A DNA stretch of 64,000 bases from Chitinophagaceae bacterium UBA1931. Lineage in GTDB: Bacteria; Bacteroidota; Bacteroidia; Chitinophagales; Chitinophagaceae. This document shows, one piece after another, positions 18,911-26,387 of the stretch. The stretch is from assembly GCA_002337125.1 (NCBI GenBank), contig DDFJ01000001.1, forward strand, positions 705,595-769,594, read 5' to 3'. The notes beneath the pieces are model-generated. The model was not told the DNA's origin. It made no database searches and saw only the letters and a program-made list of their open reading frames with translations. A program made the position numbers and the translations under genes. The first letter of the stretch is position 1. Each line of letters begins with the position of its first letter.

Positions 18911-19677
18911 TACAGTATTCTTTGCTTCATTGCTTCATAAAGAATCATACCCGTAGCGACTGAAACGTTCAGCGATTCAAATCCGCCCATCATTGGAATT
19001 TTAAACTGCTCATCGCAGATTTTCATCAGTGCAGGAAAAATTCCTTTTTCCTCCCCTCCCATTACAATGGCCGATGGTTCTTTAAAATCACAATCGTACA
19101 GCATTTTTTTGGCGGTCATTTCGCTTGCAAAAACCCTGATTCCGTTCAGGTGAAGATCATCTACAGCTTTCATCAAACTATTAACCCTGCAAATGGCTAT
19201 TTGCTCCAGGGCCCCTGCACTAGTAAGGATGGCATCTTCGTTCAAAGCCCCTACTCCTTTTTCGGGAATGATGATAGCCTGAACGCCGCAGCAAAAAGCT
19301 GTGCGGGCAATTCCGCCAATGTTCCGGATATCTGTAATACCATCGAGGATTAAAAAGAATGGCGTCTCTCCTTTTTCAACAACCCATGAAATCACCTCCT
19401 GTAAATCCTGGTAGCGGATTTTTGACAACTGGGCTACACATCCATCATGATCGGTCAGGTTAAAACTCCTCAGCTTTTCAACCGGCACTTTGTTGACAGG
19501 GATGTTTTGTTTGCCAGCTAGTTTTTTTATTTCTTCTGCCACATCACCATGCATTGTATTCAGCATGTAAATCCTATCGATAGGCTTTCCTTCCTGTAAT
19601 GCTTCCAGTACTGAAATTTTACCTGCTACCAGTGATGATTTCTTGGGACGATTTTGTTTTTGCCTGAACTGTTTCAC
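18910..19677 (-). CDS. rlmB: 23S rRNA (guanosine-2'-O)-methyltransferase RlmB / TrmH family
   Basis: This 255-residue SPOUT methyltransferase has an N-terminal substrate-binding domain (AGKISVLEALQEGKPIDRIYM) and a C-terminal SpoU domain. The SpoU domain shows the knotted-fold motifs LDGITDIRNIGGIARTA, IVMGGEEKGI and IPMMGGFESLNVSVATGMILYE. It methylates ribose of a conserved guanosine in 23S rRNA. The start is the GTG at 19677, because the longer TTG frame (19716) would begin inside the metK terminator hairpin. There is no in-frame ATG before the conserved region. It is first of a three-gene overlapping unit with the HMGL and GSCFA genes. Confidence 0.88.
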   Translation of the reverse strand: MKQFRQKQNRPKKSSLVAGKISVLEALQEGKPIDRIYMLNTMHGDVAEEIKKLAGKQNIPVNKVPVEKLRSFNLTDHDGCVAQLSKIRYQDLQEVISWVVEKGETPFFLILDGITDIRNIGGIARTAFCCGVQAIIIPEKGVGALNEDAILTSAGALEQIAICRVNSLMKAVDDLHLNGIRVFASEMTAKKMLYDCDFKEPSAIVMGGEEKGIFPALMKICDEQFKIPMMGGFESLNVSVATGMILYEAMKQRIL

Positions 19678-19699
19678 TTTGCAAAGAAATGATTTATCA

Positions 19700-19737
19700 A
19701 ATAAAAAACCCTGCAAGATTTTAACTTACAGGGTTTT
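19700..19737 (-). terminator. Terminator of metK (minus strand)
   Basis: AAAACCCTG (19705-19713) pairs with CAGGGTTTT (19729-19737). Read on the minus strand the hairpin is followed by a run of T's (complement of 19703-19708). It lies just after the metK stop. Confidence 0.88.
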
Positions 19738-19757
19738 CAGCTTACAAATTGTTTCGC

Positions 19758-21014
19758 TTATTTCAATCCAAAAGCTTTTTTCACTTTTGAAACATAATCT
19801 AATTTTTCCCAGGTAAACAATTCAACTTTTACTTTCTTTTCTTTACCATCAGGGCTCTTAAATACTTTTTCAACAACCTGTGGGGCACGACCCATGTGAC
19901 CATATGCAGCAGTTTCGCTGTAAATAGGGTTACGCAATTTCAGGCGTTGCTCAATAAAGTAAGGGCGCATATCAAAAATGCTCTGAACGATTTTTGCAAT
20001 TTCGCCATCAGAAAGGTCAACTTTGGCTGTACCGTAAGTATTTACGTTAACTGAAGTTGGTTTTGCAACACCAATTGCATAAGAAACCTGAACAAGAACT
20101 TCATCGCATAAACCTGCTGCAACAAGGTTTTTCGCAATATGACGGGTTGCATAAGCAGCTGAACGGTCAACTTTTGAAGGATCTTTTCCGCTGAATGCAC
20201 CACCACCATGTGCACCTTTACCACCGTAAGTATCAACAATGATTTTACGGCCTGTTAAACCAGTATCACCATGAGGTCCGCCAATTACAAACTTACCAGT
20301 TGGGTTAACGTGGTATGTGATGTTGTCGTTAAACAACTTAGCATATTTCTTGTATTTTGATTTAATACGGGGAATAAGAATATTGATTACATCAGATTTG
20401 ATTTTTGCCAGCATTTTAGCTTCTGTATCAAAATCGTCATGTTGTGTTGAAATAACAATTGCATCTATTCGAACCGGGCGATTGTTATCATCATATTCCA
20501 ATGTTACCTGGCTTTTTGCATCGGGACGCAAGTAAGGCATTTTGGAATTTTTCTCTCTGCGGATTGCAGCCAGCTCAATCAAAAGATTGTGAGCGAGGTC
20601 AAGAGCCAACGGCATGTACTGTTCAGTTTCGTTTGAAGCGTAACCAAACATCATACCCTGGTCGCCAGCACCCTGGTCTTCTTTATTTTTTCTTACAACG
20701 CCTTGGTTGATATCAGAACTTTGTTCGTGGATAGCTGATAAAACACCGCAAGATTCGGCTTCAAACTTATATTCACTCTTTGTATAACCAATCTTCTTAA
20801 TTACACCACGTGCAATGTCCTGCACATCAAGATATGCTTTCGATTTTACTTCACCTGCCAATACCACCTGACCTGTAGTTACAAGCGTTTCGCAAGCAAC
20901 CTTCGACTGTGGGTCAAAAGCAAGAAAGTTATCAATTAATGCATCGCTGATTTGATCAGCTACTTTGTCCGGATGACCTTCGGACACTGATTCGGATGTA
21001 AATAAATAAGACAT
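19758..21014 (-). CDS. metK: S-adenosylmethionine synthetase
   Basis: This 418-residue enzyme shows the hallmark N-terminus LFTSESVSEGHPDKVADQISDA, the ATP-binding hexapeptide region GAGDQGMMFGYA, the P-loop-like GGAFSGKDPSKVDRSAAY and the GPHGDTGLTGRKI block. It makes SAM from methionine and ATP and supplies the methyltransferases nearby (RlmB, RsmD) as well as the cell generally. It is monocistronic, bounded by a -7 box upstream and a terminator downstream. Confidence 0.98.
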   Translation of the reverse strand: MSYLFTSESVSEGHPDKVADQISDALIDNFLAFDPQSKVACETLVTTGQVVLAGEVKSKAYLDVQDIARGVIKKIGYTKSEYKFEAESCGVLSAIHEQSSDINQGVVRKNKEDQGAGDQGMMFGYASNETEQYMPLALDLAHNLLIELAAIRREKNSKMPYLRPDAKSQVTLEYDDNNRPVRIDAIVISTQHDDFDTEAKMLAKIKSDVINILIPRIKSKYKKYAKLFNDNITYHVNPTGKFVIGGPHGDTGLTGRKIIVDTYGGKGAHGGGAFSGKDPSKVDRSAAYATRHIAKNLVAAGLCDEVLVQVSYAIGVAKPTSVNVNTYGTAKVDLSDGEIAKIVQSIFDMRPYFIEQRLKLRNPIYSETAAYGHMGRAPQVVEKVFKSPDGKEKKVKVELFTWEKLDYVSKVKKAFGLK

Positions 21015-21043
21015 AAATTTAATTTCTTATGGATTAGAAGGTG

Positions 21044-21051
21044 CAAAGATA
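21044..21051 (-). promoter_or_regulatory. Candidate -7 box for metK
   Basis: The minus strand reads TATCTTTG, an exact TAnnTTTG match, 30 bases before the metK ATG. No clear -33 TTTG accompanies it. Confidence 0.5.
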
Positions 21052-21072
21052 AGAGAAGGGATTATTTTTCAG

Positions 21073-22563
21073 CTATTCTTTACTGTAATAAATACGCACA
21101 TACATTCTTTGTGTCGGGTGTGTTCCTCCTCCCAGCTGAACTCTGCCATATGCCAGAGAATTAATTGCTGCACCACTTTGGTAGCCGTCAGAATATGTAG
21201 CGTAATTAGGAGCCGATAATTTAAAATCCCGGTTTGTTGCATTTCCCTTCACAATATTCTGTACAAAACGGGTAATGTTCAGCTTATATTCTGCAACTGT
21301 GTTACCAGAGCCGTCAGTTATATAACTTGGAATGCCTCCGGTATAAGATGTATTGATATCATAAACATAAGTACCCAGTGTTGAGCTGTAAGTAAGACCA
21401 GCATATCCAATGCTATCGTATGGAATATGCCTTGTATTACCATCGGCATCATAGCTGAACAAATGCAGTATTGGTTGATAAAGAATTTGTTCAATTGCTG
21501 ATGGTCCCTGGTAAATTTGTCTTGCTACAAGTTCGGCTCTGTGAATGATGTAAGGCCTGTTTTTCATTGTATCAAGCCCTGGTATTTTAATTCTTACAGA
21601 GGTTCCGGGTGTCGTAAGCACATAAGCCATTGGTGCAGGCTGACCAGATGTTATTGTTGGTTTTGCAAGGCTTCCATTATAATTTCTGTAAATCTTGTTG
21701 GCATTAGCACTCCTGATTGTATCATTCACAAAAGTGAGCGTACGTACAGTTGTATCCCATGTTGTGGTAGTCACACCACGCATTTTATAACGGAAGTACA
21801 GGTTGATTTTTGTATCAGCACCTGTTAAAGAGAAATAATGAAGTGCATTACCGCTTTGTGTTGAATCAGGAACCAATGCTAAACCGTTCAGGTATGTTTT
21901 GAAAATTGAATCGTTTTGAAAAGCACCGGTTATATTATCCTGATCGAGTAACCACTGAGAAAAAGTGTTGTCTAAACGAATGCGTAGCTGGTTATAAATT
22001 GTATCAGTTTTATACGCAGCTTTATAACCTGTTCTTACACTATGAGATGAAAAGCTGGCAGAACCCAATAAATCGGCAGTTGAAAAATTAGCTGCCTGAT
22101 TAAAATGATACTTTACGTTTGATTTAAAAGTGGGATCAGTTATTTTATAAAGATTCACTTTAGAAATTGCATTTGTATCTCCATATGATCCGCTGAATGC
22201 AAGCGACAGTACGCATGAATCAAGAAATAAACTGTCTTTTGAAACCGGGTAAGAGTAAGGATACAATGTTGGCAACATCTGGAAATACATCGACGCAGTT
22301 GTTGTTCCGTAAATCGGGTCATTGATAAATCCAACAAGGTGATCGGCACTTTTTGCAATGTAAGCTGTATCTGTTTCAATAAAAGAAGTTGTTGAAACAG
22401 GAAGCATGATGGTGTCAGTAATTAAACCATCTGATCCAGGTAACAAATTTCCTCCCAAACGTGTTGTTTCCAGTTTTGTACAGCCGGAGAAAACAATCAT
22501 CAGTAATCCTGCAGCAACAAAATAAAGGTTTCTCCTTTTATAAGCAGAGCTAAAAAAATTCAT
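21073..22563 (-). CDS. DUF4270 family lipoprotein
   Basis: This 496-residue protein has a lipoprotein signal (YFVAAGLLMIVFSGCTKLE, Cys at about residue 27). The ATG at 22563 is preferred to a TTG six bases upstream. After the Cys comes LGGNLLPGSDGLITDTIMLPVSTTSF, followed by the repeated strand-rich pattern DSLFLDSCVLSLAFSGSYGD and a conserved C-terminal NYATYSDGYQSGAAINSLAYGRVQLGGG. This order matches DUF4270 proteins, which are widespread surface or periplasmic lipoproteins of Bacteroidota with no known function. It lies 16 bases after the GT5-like gene on the same strand, so the two are probably co-transcribed. Confidence 0.85.
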   Translation of the reverse strand: MNFFSSAYKRRNLYFVAAGLLMIVFSGCTKLETTRLGGNLLPGSDGLITDTIMLPVSTTSFIETDTAYIAKSADHLVGFINDPIYGTTTASMYFQMLPTLYPYSYPVSKDSLFLDSCVLSLAFSGSYGDTNAISKVNLYKITDPTFKSNVKYHFNQAANFSTADLLGSASFSSHSVRTGYKAAYKTDTIYNQLRIRLDNTFSQWLLDQDNITGAFQNDSIFKTYLNGLALVPDSTQSGNALHYFSLTGADTKINLYFRYKMRGVTTTTWDTTVRTLTFVNDTIRSANANKIYRNYNGSLAKPTITSGQPAPMAYVLTTPGTSVRIKIPGLDTMKNRPYIIHRAELVARQIYQGPSAIEQILYQPILHLFSYDADGNTRHIPYDSIGYAGLTYSSTLGTYVYDINTSYTGGIPSYITDGSGNTVAEYKLNITRFVQNIVKGNATNRDFKLSAPNYATYSDGYQSGAAINSLAYGRVQLGGGTHPTQRMYVRIYYSKE

Positions 22564-22579
22564 ATGCAAAAAGACAAAA

Positions 22580-23398
22580 TTATTTCGACGAAAGGTCGGT
22601 ATATAGTTGTAAATACTCTGTTAAATCACTATCGGGTCTAAATGGAATGACTTTCTTTCCACGCACTTTGCTGAATTCTTCCAGTAATTTTTTGTCAACT
22701 TTTTCAGCACCGAAAGTAATTGCATCAGCATAACTGGCGCCACCACGAAACATTGCAGTATTATTCGTGTCTTTATAAGGCTCAAGATCTTTGTCCTTGA
22801 TATTGGCATGAATATTTGCAAGCTTCAGAAACTTAGCACCCAGTTTTTCTTTAAAGGTATTTTGACCAATAGTGAAAACGAGTTTACTGTTTCCAAAAAC
22901 AGGTTCTTTTTTATAAGCTGTTTGCAGGTACATTGGAATAAGACCAGTCATCCAGCCACTGCAATGAATAATATCAGGAGGCCATCCGAATTTTTTTACG
23001 GTTTCAAGAGCTCCTTTACAGAAGAAAATTGTTCTGAGATCATTGTCATCAAACCACTTTTCATTTTCATCGTGATAAATGAATTTGCGTTTGAAGAAAT
23101 CTTCGTTTTCAAGAAAATAAACCTGCAGCCTTGCATTTGGTAATGAAGCTACTTTGATCTGCAGTGGGTAATCATCATTATCTACTGAAACATTAATACC
23201 ACTGAGGCGAACTACTTCGTGCAAACGGTGACGGCGTTCGTTAATTACACCGAAACGGGGCATTATGCAACGTATTTCAAATCCACCTTCGTTTGCTTTT
23301 ATTGCCAATTGATTAACAATTGATGAGAAATCTGTTTCCTCCAGATATGGAGACATTTCGCTGGCAATAAATAAAATCCTTTTCTTTGCTGCTACCAT
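22580..23398 (-). CDS. Half-length glycogen/starch-synthase-like protein (GT5 N-terminal domain only)
   Basis: This 272-residue protein matches only the N-terminal Rossmann domain of GT5 glycogen synthases: KKRILFIASEMSPYLEETDF, IRCIMPRFGVINERRHRLHEV, VYFLENEDFF and PPDIIHCSGWMTGLIPMYLQ. Two things expected of a working ADP-glucose synthase are missing. The Lys-Thr-Gly-Gly-Leu sugar-nucleotide loop is replaced by EETDFSSIVNQL, and the whole C-terminal GT domain is absent (full enzymes are about 480 residues). No frameshifted continuation is visible before the DUF4270 start 16 bases away, so it looks like an intact short protein. Similar short proteins next to panC are, to my knowledge, common in Bacteroidota. 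Its role is unclear. Confidence 0.78.
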   Translation of the reverse strand: MVAAKKRILFIASEMSPYLEETDFSSIVNQLAIKANEGGFEIRCIMPRFGVINERRHRLHEVVRLSGINVSVDNDDYPLQIKVASLPNARLQVYFLENEDFFKRKFIYHDENEKWFDDNDLRTIFFCKGALETVKKFGWPPDIIHCSGWMTGLIPMYLQTAYKKEPVFGNSKLVFTIGQNTFKEKLGAKFLKLANIHANIKDKDLEPYKDTNNTAMFRGGASYADAITFGAEKVDKKLLEEFSKVRGKKVIPFRPDSDLTEYLQLYTDLSSK

Positions 23399-23440
23399 TT
23401 GTGAATGTTATAGAACCTTAAGCTTATTCTTTAAGGTGTG

Positions 23441-23448
23441 CAAAATTA
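23441..23448 (-). promoter_or_regulatory. Candidate -7 box for the GT5-like gene
   Basis: The minus strand reads TAATTTTG, fitting TAnnTTTG, 42 bases upstream of the GT5-like ATG in the divergent gap shared with panC. Confidence 0.4.
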
Positions 23449-23507
23449 ATGGATTTTCACGAGATGGCTTGAAAAACAGGGTATTTAACTTCCAAAACCG
23501 GCATTTA

Positions 23508-24353
23508 ATGATCATTTTTCACGTTGCAGACGATATAAATAAGTTCCTCAAAACCAAACGCAATTCCGGCGTCAGAACGGGCTTTGTGCCTACAATGGGT
23601 GCATTACACGCAGGCCATTTGTCACTGATTAATCAATCAAAAACCGAAACCGGATTTACTGTTTGCAGCATTTTTGTAAACCCTACCCAGTTTAACGATC
23701 CGAAAGATTTTGAAAAATACCCGGTTACGCTGGATAATGATATCCTTCTTCTCGAAAGAGCCGGCTGTGATGTTTTGTTTCTTCCTACGGTGAAAGAAAT
23801 TTATCCTTCGGGTACTTCACAACTCCCCCATTATGATCTGGGATATCTTGAATCTGTTCTGGAAGGAAAATACAGGCCCGGGCATTTCCAGGGAGTTTGC
23901 CAGGTTGTACAGCGGTTATTGGAAATTGTAGAACCCGATCAGTTGTTTTTGGGACAAAAAGATTTTCAGCAGTGTATGGTAATTAAGCGAATGATTGATT
24001 TAACCCAACTTCCTGTAAGCATCAGCATTTGCCCAACGCTTCGTGAAAACGACGGGTTGGCAATGAGCAGCCGCAATATGCGGTTGAACAAAGCTGAACG
24101 GGAAACAGCTGTTGAAATTTATCAAACATTAATGATGATGAAGCAACAACTGCAAGCCGGATCTGTTATACAAATAAAGAAACAGGCAGAAGATAACTTG
24201 TTGCAAAAAGGATTTAAACCTGATTATGCTGAACTTGCAAATGCTGATACACTTGAATTAATTGATGAATGGAATGGAAAAGATAAAGTTGTAGCATTAA
24301 TTGCAGCTTATCTTAACGAAGTGCGGCTGATTGATAATATGCTTATTGCCTAG
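23508..24353 (+). CDS. panC: Pantothenate synthetase
   Basis: This 281-residue enzyme condenses pantoate and beta-alanine using ATP. Motifs: FVPTMGALHAGHLSLI (HIGH-like ATP site), FVNPTQFNDPKDFEKYP, FLGQKDFQQCMVIKRM and the KMSKS-like MSSRNMRL. The start at 23508 (MIIFHVADDINKF) is preferred over an in-frame GTG at 23436 because family members begin right there. panD follows 38 bases downstream, which makes a beta-alanine/pantothenate pair. panB lies 5 kb further on, on the same strand. Confidence 0.96.
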   Translation: MIIFHVADDINKFLKTKRNSGVRTGFVPTMGALHAGHLSLINQSKTETGFTVCSIFVNPTQFNDPKDFEKYPVTLDNDILLLERAGCDVLFLPTVKEIYPSGTSQLPHYDLGYLESVLEGKYRPGHFQGVCQVVQRLLEIVEPDQLFLGQKDFQQCMVIKRMIDLTQLPVSISICPTLRENDGLAMSSRNMRLNKAERETAVEIYQTLMMMKQQLQAGSVIQIKKQAEDNLLQKGFKPDYAELANADTLELIDEWNGKDKVVALIAAYLNEVRLIDNMLIA

Positions 24354-24391
24354 TGACTTATTCTTCGGAATAATACTTATAACTTTGTTTT

Positions 24392-24736
24392 ATGGAAATT
24401 GAAGTACTGAAATCTAAAATACACCGGATTGCGATAACAGAAGCCAACCTTCATTATATTGGAAGCCTTACTTTGGATGAAGATTTAATGGATGCTGCCA
24501 ATATTATTGAAAACGAAAAGGTGCAGGTGGTAAATGTAAATAACGGTACAAGACTTGAAACGTATGTAATTAAAGGAAAACGTGGAAGTGGTGTATGTTG
24601 CTTAAATGGTCCTGCAGCAAGACAAGGAAGTGTTGGTGATGTGGTGATCATTATTTCGTATGCAACCATGCAATTTGAAGTGGCCAAAACATTTAAACCC
24701 TGGCTGGTGTTTCCAAAAGAAGCAAACAAACTCTGA
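24392..24736 (+). CDS. panD: Aspartate 1-decarboxylase
   Basis: This 114-residue pyruvoyl enzyme makes beta-alanine for PanC. It contains the self-cleavage site Tyr-Ile-Gly24-Ser25, where cleavage before Ser25 generates the pyruvoyl group, plus the NVNNGTRLETYVIKGKRGSG block and NGPAARQGSVGDVVIIISYA. Length and the position of Gly24-Ser25 match the family exactly. It sits between panC and the flippase-like gene, all on the same strand. Confidence 0.97.
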   Translation: MEIEVLKSKIHRIAITEANLHYIGSLTLDEDLMDAANIIENEKVQVVNVNNGTRLETYVIKGKRGSGVCCLNGPAARQGSVGDVVIIISYATMQFEVAKTFKPWLVFPKEANKL

Positions 24737-24754
24737 TACCTACTCTGATTTCTT

Positions 24755-25831
24755 ATGCTGAAAAAAAGACTCATCGTTGCTTTACAGTTCATTTTCTTTC
24801 TTGGGCTGGGAATCTTCCTTGTTTGGTGGATGGCAAGAGGTATTGATGATAATGGATGGAAGCAGATAAGAGAATCATTGCGGCATGCAAAATACTGGTT
24901 GTTTTTACCTGTATTACTGATGATGTTGTTCAGCCATTACATCAGGGCTCTACGTTGGAAGATTTTAATGGAGCCACTTGGTCATAAGCCAAGCATCTTT
25001 CTTGTGTTTAATGCGGTGATGGTTGGATATTTTGCCAACCTGTTATTTCCCCGTCTGGGCGAAGTGCTTAAATGCACCATCCTTGCCCGTTACGAAAAAG
25101 TTGGTCCCGATAAACTTATCGGAACAATCGTTGCCGAGAGAGCAATTGATGTAGTGAGCCTGCTCGTCATCTTTTTTCTCACAATTGTTTTGCAGATTGA
25201 TGTAGTAGGCGAATATGCACTTACACTTTTACGTACTGCATTTAATAATGGTGAAAAGGGATTTTCTTTATCACGTACATTAACCATACTTGGAATTATC
25301 ATTGCAGTAATTGCAGTTTTTTATTTTTTATTAACCCGTTTAAAGCATATCGGGTTTGTTCAGAAAATAAGGAATATCCTCAAAGGAATTTTAAGTGGTG
25401 TTGCAAGTGTGCGTTACATGAAAAAAAGAGGATTGTTTATTTTTTATTCTGTTCTTATCTGGACATTATACTTAATGAGTGCCCGCATTGGTTTCTATGC
25501 ATTACAGGAAGTTTCACACCTCGGTATTAAACCGGCTTTGTCCATCATTTCATTTGGAAGTATTGGGATGATTGTAACGCAGGGAGGCATTGGTGCTTAC
25601 CAGTATGCTGTACAGGAAACGCTTGCACTTTATGGTATTGATAAAATAACCGGTTTTATTTTTGGATGGATATTGTGGCTGGCACAAACAGCAGTGATAT
25701 TAGTTGGCGGAGTTTTTTGCGCTGCCCTCCTTCCGTTTATGCACAAAAAAACTCCTGAAGAAATTTTAGAAGAAGAAAAAGAAACCTTGGCCGTAGAACC
25801 TACTCTTCATCACCAAAACGATGAGTCATGA
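24755..25831 (+). CDS. Lysylphosphatidylglycerol synthase TM-region-like (UPF0104/AglD-type) membrane protein
   Basis: This 358-residue membrane protein has eight or so hydrophobic helices and the flippase-like motifs LRWKILMEPLGHKPSIFLVF, GYFANLLFPRLGEVLKCTIL and SFGSIGMIVTQGGIGAYQYAVQE. It corresponds to the membrane half of MprF without the synthase domain. Proteins of this group are predicted lipid or lipid-linked-sugar flippases. The last bases overlap the rfaE2-like start by four (ATGA), indicating translational coupling. Substrate unknown; the heptose-enzyme neighbour hints at envelope glycolipid work but does not prove it. Confidence 0.8.
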   Translation: MLKKRLIVALQFIFFLGLGIFLVWWMARGIDDNGWKQIRESLRHAKYWLFLPVLLMMLFSHYIRALRWKILMEPLGHKPSIFLVFNAVMVGYFANLLFPRLGEVLKCTILARYEKVGPDKLIGTIVAERAIDVVSLLVIFFLTIVLQIDVVGEYALTLLRTAFNNGEKGFSLSRTLTILGIIIAVIAVFYFLLTRLKHIGFVQKIRNILKGILSGVASVRYMKKRGLFIFYSVLIWTLYLMSARIGFYALQEVSHLGIKPALSIISFGSIGMIVTQGGIGAYQYAVQETLALYGIDKITGFIFGWILWLAQTAVILVGGVFCAALLPFMHKKTPEEILEEEKETLAVEPTLHHQNDES

Positions 25832-26319
25832 AAGCGGTAACACATATCAGGGAAAAAATACTGAATGCTGAACAGTTGCATCAGCAGCTCAAACGCTGGA
25901 AAACATTCGGCAAAACAATTGCTTTTACCAATGGTTGCTTTGATATTCTTCATGCCGGTCATATTCATTCACTTTCACAGGCGGCATCCTTTGGCGACAT
26001 TTTAATTGTCGGGCTTAATTCGGATGCTTCAACCAAGCGGCTGAAAGGTGAAGGTCGCCCGGTGAATAATGAAGATAACAGGGCTTTAATGCTGGCTTCA
26101 TTATTTATGGTTGATGCTGTTGTGTTATTTGATGAAGATACTCCCCAGCAACTGATTACTACTGTAATGCCCGATGTTCTTGTGAAAGGTGGTGATTATA
26201 CAATTGATACAATTGTTGGAGCAAAAGAGGTGATTGCAAACGGAGGAAAGGTTGAAGTAATTCCTCTTGTTGAAGGGTTATCTACAACCAACCTGCTCAA
26301 AAAAATCGAAACACTTTAG
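25828..26319 (+). CDS. rfaE2: D-glycero-beta-D-manno-heptose 1-phosphate adenylyltransferase-like (RfaE domain II)
   Basis: This 163-residue cytidylyltransferase-fold protein contains the nucleotide-binding block FTNGCFDILHAGHIHSL with its HxGH motif, VGLNSDASTKRLKGEGRPVN, and PDVLVKGGDYTIDTIVGAKEV near the C-terminus. This is the stand-alone adenylyltransferase half of HldE, used to make ADP-heptose for lipopolysaccharide. The kinase half is not in the window. It overlaps the upstream membrane-protein gene by four bases. Confidence 0.9.
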   Translation: MKAVTHIREKILNAEQLHQQLKRWKTFGKTIAFTNGCFDILHAGHIHSLSQAASFGDILIVGLNSDASTKRLKGEGRPVNNEDNRALMLASLFMVDAVVLFDEDTPQQLITTVMPDVLVKGGDYTIDTIVGAKEVIANGGKVEVIPLVEGLSTTNLLKKIETL

Positions 26320-26387
26320 CAGCATAAAACTTAACGTTGGGTAAATCTTCTGCTTCTTATTTTTACTGAAAGTAAAAAACAACGTGT

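Noticed and set aside
22580..23398. Calling this gene glgA
   Set aside because: The ADP-glucose loop and the whole C-terminal domain are absent, so glycogen synthase activity is not supported.
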